Source of the DNA: Daphnia carinata
Taxonomy: Eukaryota; Arthropoda; Branchiopoda; Diplostraca; Daphniidae
Assembly (NCBI RefSeq): GCF_022539665.2
Contig: NC_081336.1
Span: 7,788,778 to 7,852,777 of the forward strand
Direction: 5' to 3'
Length of the DNA stretch: 64,000 bases
The notes under the pieces were generated by a model. The model was not told where the DNA came from, did no database searches, and saw only the letters and a list, made by a program, of their open reading frames with translations. The position numbers and the translations under genes are program-made. Each line of letters begins with the position of its first letter. The first letter of the stretch is position 1. This document shows, in pieces, positions 58,701-64,000 of the stretch.

Positions 58701-61623
58701 GAAAAAAAAAACGCCTTGGAACAGGTTTATTAGACCACCTCCTACAATAGTGTTCTTATATGGAAGTTTGTTATAGGGAAACAAAATAGAAATAATTCTT
58801 TTAACTTTTGATGTTTTAAGAAAGAGACGAAATGCGACGAACCGACAAAAAAGAATGTCGTCTTTATTTATTTATTTTTTAAATGAAAATGTTTGCTGGA
58901 AAACGAGTTCCATCTGCCTTAAAAAGGAAAATAACAAAAAGTGTATCAATATATGCACTGACGAGTGTCACTTGTTTTTTTTTTTAGATGATGAGATTTC
59001 TCCGTAATTCTCAGCGCCATCTTTAACGCATTTTTCTTTTTTCCTATGAAATCCAGAACGGTAGCAACGGGTCATCTCTTTGGACACCGACCTCCGCTTC
59101 TTCTTCCGTACATACGCCTTTCATCTTGGCTCCGCCTCCGGCTGGAACAGCTTCGCACGGCCATCATCAGCAGCACAATAACAACAGTGCGACTAGTACA
59201 ACCACTAACAACGGCACTAGCACTGGCTCTCCTATGAAAGTGCCCGTTAAACCACCGCCTCTGAAATCCCTTCCGGTAATTATTTATTTTATTTTTTAAA
59301 AATATTCGTGTTAAATTTGAGTTTTAAAAAAATGTATACGATGCAGCCGTTGTCTGGATACGGTGGCGGACCGACCGTTCCGCTCTCTCCTTCCGGCCTG
59401 GCAGCTAGCATGGCGGATCGTCTTCCACATTTGACGTTGCCGTTTAGCCCGGATATTCTCTGGCGTTATCCGACCCAATTTTCAGCTCTGACGTCGTCGT
59501 CACCCGCCTCTGGCGGAGGCAATTCATCCTCGGCTGGACACCACCACTCTCACCACTCGCAACAACCTTCTTCACCTCATCTCGATGTCAAAACTCATTT
59601 GCCTGGTGCTCTAGGTATTCATTTACATTTGGTTAAATTTAAAAGGAAATGCTTGAAATTGTTTTCTGTTTGATCAATTCAAAATAGGTCCCGATCCCCG
59701 CACTTGGGGCCGCGAAGATGTCCTCACCTTCCTGCGCTGGTGCGAACGTGAATTTGACCTGCCCGGTCTCGATCTCGATAAATTCCAGATGAACGGTACG
59801 TGGCATTTCTTATTTCTTATTTTTTTTTTTTTTTTTTTTTTTTTTTGAATAACGCAACTCACATTTGACTACCGAGAAATGATAGCCACCCACTGATATG
59901 GAAAGGGGGCTGTTCCTTTCCAAATAAGGAATAAAATCAGATGTATATGACGGCAGAGCCATCTAGCGGTCAAATGAGCAAACTGAATTATAAATGAATT
60001 TCTCTTTTCTATTATTTCGTTTAAAACAAACAGGTAAAGCGTTGTGTTTACTAAATAAATCCGACATTGCCGAGCGAGCGCCAGGATCTGGAGACGTGGT
60101 GCATAATGCGTTGCAGTTGCTTTTACGTGACGCTCCCTACACCGGCCGAGTGCCCAGCAGCCCGTTGACTCCTCATCCCCACACGGCTCATCAACAGCAT
60201 TTGCTTTCGCACGCCCTTGCCGCCGCCGCTGCTCACCACCATCAGCAACAGCAGCAGCAACAACAGCAACAGAATTCCTCGTCTTCCGGCGCGAATTCTA
60301 GCGGCAATAATGGCGGAGGCAGCCATTTGCTCTCGCCACCCAATTCCGCCCGAACGCCGACGTCAGCCTCTGGATGGCCTTCGGCTAATCAGCTGTTCTC
60401 TTCGGCCGATTTCCACAGCCTGGGCCACTTGATCCAGCAGACCAACTCGGTGACACTCAGCCCAGCGCCGTCCGTCTCGGACGGTAGTGGTAACAGCCAG
60501 GGAGGTAGTCCGTCTCACGCGGAACAATCTGCCGCTGCGGCCGCCGCAGCCGCCGCTCTTGCCGCTCAGGCTCACATCAACTTCTACACGCAAGCTCTTG
60601 CCCAGGCGCACAACCAGGCTCAAGCGGCGGCCAATAGCGCTCAGGCTGGATCCAATTCCGGCTCGCAGTCTGATTCGGAAGAGAACGACAGCGTTCAGGA
60701 CAACAGCCCGTCTCGATCACCGGCTCCGTCGACACCGATCCACCTGGTGCCGCCGCCCATGTCTCCTCTTGCCACCACCTTCAGCTCAGCCGCGTCGTCC
60801 AAATCGATGGATAAAGACCCGCTGGCCACAACTCCGCTTTCTGACCGAGGAGGAGGAGGCGATGGATTGGATTCCGGATCGAATGGTCGACTACTTTGGG
60901 ATTTCCTTCAACAGCTGCTCAATGATCCGTCGCAGCGCTACTCGCACTACATCGCCTGGAAGAACCGAGAAACGGGCGTTTTCAAGATTACCGACCCTGC
61001 CGGACTTGCCCGTCTCTGGGGCATTCAGAAGAATCACCCGTCCATGAATTATGACAAGATGTCGCGAGCCTTGCGCTATTATTACCGCGTCAATATCTTG
61101 CGTAAAGTGCAAGGGGAGCGTCATTGCTACCAGTAAGTTTTCATTTAACAAATTTCAAACGTTTAAGTTTTCTATTTTAATTTTTCGCCTTTTTTTTTTT
61201 TTTTTTTAAAGATTTTTGCGGAATCCCATTGAATTGAAGAGCATCAAAAACATTTCGTTGCTTCGCCACCAGATGGCAGCTGCGGCGGCTGCGGCCGCTA
61301 CGACGACTACTACCTCCAGCGCTACGACGGCGACGGGCTCTTCGGGCTCGTCGTCCACAACGTCCAGCGGTAAGATGGCCGACAGCACGGACGCTTCTTT
61401 GGAACGTTACTCTCCATCGAGCAGTTGCAATGCTCCCGATCAGGATTTCGACGCCGAACCGAGGACGTCTCGCTTCGCCAGCAACAACAACAACGAACAG
61501 GATCCCGAGGACAACGACTGCGACATGCCCACCGACTTGAGCATGGACAGCTGTGAACGACGCGGTCTCAACGGTACCAATCCGTACCTAACGACCATCA
61601 AAACAGAAAACATGGCGTCGTGA
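52796..61623 (+). CDS. aop: Ets-family transcriptional repressor, Yan/anterior open (ETV6-type)
   Basis: Exons 52796-52834, 59057-59275, 59347-59614, 59688-59795, 60034-61132 and 61212-61623 give 714 residues (Drosophila Yan 732). A pointed/SAM domain lies at about residues 177-245 (PDPRTWGREDVLTFLRW, FQMNGKALCLLNKSDI). The ETS domain is at about 498-585 (LLWDFLQQLLNDPSQRYSHY, GIQKNHPSMNYDKMSRALRY), placed C-terminally as in Yan and TEL. Between them are poly-His/Gln and poly-Ala runs and many SP/TP sites, as expected for a MAPK-controlled repressor. The C-terminus has PTDLS and TIKTEN. Yan represses RTK/Ras target genes and self-associates through its SAM domain. The first coding exon (MNNDMPVSAFNRV) was chosen because it is phase 0, has a strong GTAAGT donor, and precedes a 6.2 kb intron. 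Confidence 0.93.
52835..59056. other. 6.2-kb first coding intron of the Ets gene
   Basis: No gene is recognised inside. The intron is full of poly-T and poly-A runs (8-20 bases), a (CA) run at about 55465-55480, a (GT) run at 57092-57109 and GT-rich stretches near 55737 and 55940. Long first introns of developmental regulators often hold enhancers. The sequence GGAAGTGATTTCCATTTCC near 56551 and several ACTTCCGG motifs (for example near 56594) are Ets-type sites, so autoregulation is possible but unproven. Confidence 0.5.
59820..59846. repeat. 27-base T run
   Basis: An uninterrupted run of T lies just after the donor of the SAM exon, within the 238-bp intron. Length is likely polymorphic and sensitive to sequencing error. 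Confidence 0.8.
60240..60272 (+). repeat. CAG/CAA glutamine repeat in the Ets gene
   Basis: Mixed CAG and CAA codons encode about ten glutamines after a run of three histidines in the linker between SAM and ETS domains. The mixture of codons suggests selection on the peptide rather than a fresh trinucleotide expansion. An alanine run (GCC/GCA/GCT mix) follows near 60530. Confidence 0.8.
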
Positions 61624-63034
61624 TCACGTTCTAAAAGGCTGTAGGAAAACTAGCGTGTGCAATCACAGTGCCTTAACTCGAGACGGCCAGCGAAGCAACA
61701 AAAGACCTTCGTTTAAAAAATAATTTACCATTTATGATATTCCAAAAGGTTTGGGAGAGACCCCTCAGGAGAAAAAGGCGTCTATGTTTCATTTGTTTGA
61801 AGAAGAAAAAGAAAGAAATCATCAGATTTTCGAGGATTTATTGAGTTCAGCATTTTGACCAACGACGTGCCAGTGGCGTGAGTAGGTTTTCATTACGAAG
61901 ATCGACTTTCGTTTCATCCATTCGTTTAAAAACATCTTCAAAGTAAAATTAGAAAGAAAAAAAAACACAACAAAAATCTTAAAAAAAAAATGGATTTCTT
62001 TTTCTCTCGAGTTTCATATTTTGCGTGTGTGTCGATAATGTTATAAATATTATTATTCAACCCTTTTGTGTATCTCCTCAATTGCCCTGCTCAGACTCTT
62101 TAAAGACAGAACTCACACTTGATTGTAAAACCTGCCCCAGTCCCTGCTCCTCGATTCTATTATTATAATGATGGAAGAATAGAAGAAAAGAATTGTTTTT
62201 TGCCCAATCCTGTGATGTGAACGATATCATCGACTTCCAAAACAAAAATGTTGATTACATTTGTTTGTTTTGCATTTTTTTTTTAGTGAAACAAAATGTC
62301 GGACCCTCTTTTTTTGTTCATTCCCCCCCCCTGCATCCCACTTTAACTCACCCCACACCATCCCCATTGTAATTTCGAGGTGATATTGTTCATAAAATTG
62401 TTTTGGATTCAACACTCTCGTGCAACGAAGAAAAAAAGAAAATTTAGATAATGGTTTTGGAAGATTCGGACGCAAACGTGTACCCTCCCCCAACTATTGT
62501 TAAGGTAAAATGCTCTTCCCCAACGTAAACATTGTGTGACGTCGGAATATTCGTAATTTTTGTGTTTCCCCCCATTTTTTTTTTTTAAATTCCCTATCCA
62601 TGGCAATAACGAATTGTAATTTTGTAGAGCTGGAAAACAATTATTGCCTTCCCTGTTCATACTGGAACATGCTTCAGAGTTATAGTGGCTCCCCCTTTTA
62701 AAAGAAAATCCAACCCGTTCAATTATTCAGTTCAAAGTTATGCATCTTTTTTTCTATTTCTTGAAGATATTCAAAAATGTGTTTTTTTTCTGAATATGGA
62801 ATTCAAATTATTTGTTGACGACACGGCAAAGGTGTGTAGAGAGAAGAAACAACACTTTATGCCGTTCTGTTTTGGGGGTCTTGTTTGTGAACTTGTGTTT
62901 ATCGATGAAAAACAAATTAATATTCTTGACGGAGATTAAAGAAAACGAGAAATCAACTATCCAAGTGCTATTTGTTGTTTTTTTCCCCGTTTTTTTTTGT
63001 GGTTGTTGGAATCAATACATTTCGTGTAAATAAA
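61624..63034 (+). other. 3' UTR of the Ets gene
   Basis: About 1.4 kb between the stop codon and the AATAAA at 63029-63034 contains no credible open frame. It has T/A runs and several AU-rich stretches. A TGTAAATA, the consensus of Pumilio-type sites, overlaps the poly(A) signal at 63025-63032. No exact 8-mer match to the miR-7 seed (GTCTTCCA) was found by eye in this interval; the nearest is GACTTCCA at about 62232. Confidence 0.6.
63029..63034 (+). terminator. Poly(A) signal of the Ets gene
   Basis: AATAAA is followed by a GT-rich downstream stretch (GTCTGGATTGT). It is the last canonical signal before the minus-strand gene at the right edge. Confidence 0.55.
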
Positions 63035-63459
63035 GTCTGGATTGTAAAATTAAAATTAATTTTGCCATTGGTGATTGTTGGTTTCCGATTATCTAACACG
63101 TGGTTTATGTAACTACACTTCGCTGTAATTTACCGTTAGCAGGCTAACCAACGGTTTGTCCCGATAGCGTTCGTTCAGGCATGTCCTAAACGTTTGCGGT
63201 TACAGCAAAAAAAAAACATTTTATTATTATTTTATACTGGCAATAAAAGCTAAGGACGCGTTAAGTAATATTTACCTGAACTTGACCAATCATACGAGAC
63301 GTGCTTCTCTTCACTTAATCGCTATGAAACTCTTGCATATAATTCCGAATGGCAGGAAAATGACTAAATAAAAATCGGAAAAAGCCTTCCTGGAATTTAA
63401 ATAATATAATTTTACCAATAGTAATGTAATTAGCAATCACTTTAACGAATTATACTGAC

Positions 63460-63934
63460 CCCATCGGCTTCGATTTCTTTAAAAACATCGAGAGCTCCTT
63501 CAGCGGAATAGTTGGGATTGGATTTGATCCATTGACGAGCAATTCCTGCAGACATAAAAAGATCGTGAAAGTTAAATTAAGAACTTGTCTTTATTGTACC
63601 GTGTATCACCCATAAAAGCCGGGTGTCTCTTTATATCAAAGGCTCCTTTATAATCACCCAATTCCAGCAATTTTCGAATATTCCTTCGAGGTAGTCGAGA
63701 TAACAAAGAAGCCGAATCGGACACCAAGGCCTGTCAATGGTTATAAAACCTCAACGTAATGACAATAAAAAGAAAATGCATTAAGATTATACTTTTTGGT
63801 AAATTAAACAGTTTGAGATATCGATAATGTAACGACTCAACATGGAAGCGTCATCCAACGACGCTTTATGGAAATCTTTTAATTCCGGAATGGTGGAGAT
63901 GGTCATCAGATGAGTTAATCCATTTTCTTTGAAC
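63460..63934 (-). CDS. 3' part of an unrecognised gene, cut by the window edge
   Basis: Three minus-strand exons join in phase: 63793-63934, 63610-63730 and 63460-63545. They read FKENGLTHLMTISTIPELKD, then ASMLSRYIIDISNCLIYQK, ALVSDSASLLSRLPRRNIRK, LLELGDYKGAFDIKRHPAF and IARQWIKSNPNYSAEGALDV. The composition suggests alpha-helical repeats. Splice signals are good, so the gene is real. Upstream exons lie beyond 64,000. A possible last exon around 63312-63372 (FPAIRNYMQEFHSD then stop) fits only in another phase, so the end is uncertain. The family is not recognised. Confidence 0.65.
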
Positions 63935-64000
63935 CTAGGCATTAATTTAATTAGACGATGATTCAGAAAAATTAGGATATCAATTACTTGCAAAACAGTA

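Noticed and set aside
60487-61047. 186-codon Arg/Pro-rich frame in the Ets gene
   Set aside because: Alternate frame of the SAM-ETS exon in GC-rich repeat codons; the Ets frame is proven by domain homology.

Overview
This looks like a gene-dense stretch of a small arthropod nuclear genome, most likely a branchiopod crustacean of the Daphnia type. The grounds are: many 55-100 bp GT-AG introns, AT-rich intergenic DNA, RR-type cuticle proteins with TATA/Inr promoters, and animal genes such as FANCD2, HEATR1, LARGE, an Ets repressor of the Yan/TEL class and atrogin-1. Species is an inference. Multi-exon genes are given as one span with exon coordinates in the evidence; in every named model except the Bicaudal-C start and the gene cut off at the right edge, the reading phases join cleanly.

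Positions 1-12,600 are gene-poor and repeat-rich: a decayed coding relic, an uninterrupted but highly diverged histone H4 fragment, a 53-bp tandem array with a covarying stem, decayed exon-like repeats, two tRNA-like sequences, and several foldback elements. From 12,641 to 34,244 follow TMEM14 (-), an FBXO25/32 F-box gene (-), MPHOSPH6 (+), OSER1 (-), ARFRP1 (+), FANCD2 (-) and HEATR1 (+). These alternate in strand: OSER1/ARFRP1 and FANCD2/HEATR1 share short divergent promoters, while MPHOSPH6/OSER1 and ARFRP1/FANCD2 are closely spaced convergent pairs.

Positions 35,000-38,100 hold two nearly identical cuticle genes in head-to-head inverted orientation, with a truncated third copy between them. 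After a small MITE (39.1 kb) come a possible small membrane protein, a G-patch protein whose tail carries two copies of a SUMO-interacting-like motif, a divergent Bicaudal-C homologue (KH plus SAM) and the complete glycosyltransferase LARGE (45.3-48.4 kb).

The last 15 kb is dominated by a Yan/anterior-open (ETV6-type) Ets repressor with a 6.2 kb first coding intron. It lies in a zone full of poly-A/poly-T tracts and CA/GT microsatellites, and has a long 3' UTR. A partial unrecognised minus-strand gene closes the window. Functions represented are DNA crosslink repair (FANCD2), ribosome and RNA processing (HEATR1, MPHOSPH6, the G-patch protein), Golgi traffic and glycosylation (ARFRP1, LARGE), protein turnover (F-box), development (Yan, Bicaudal-C) and exoskeleton. 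No operon or single shared pathway is implied.
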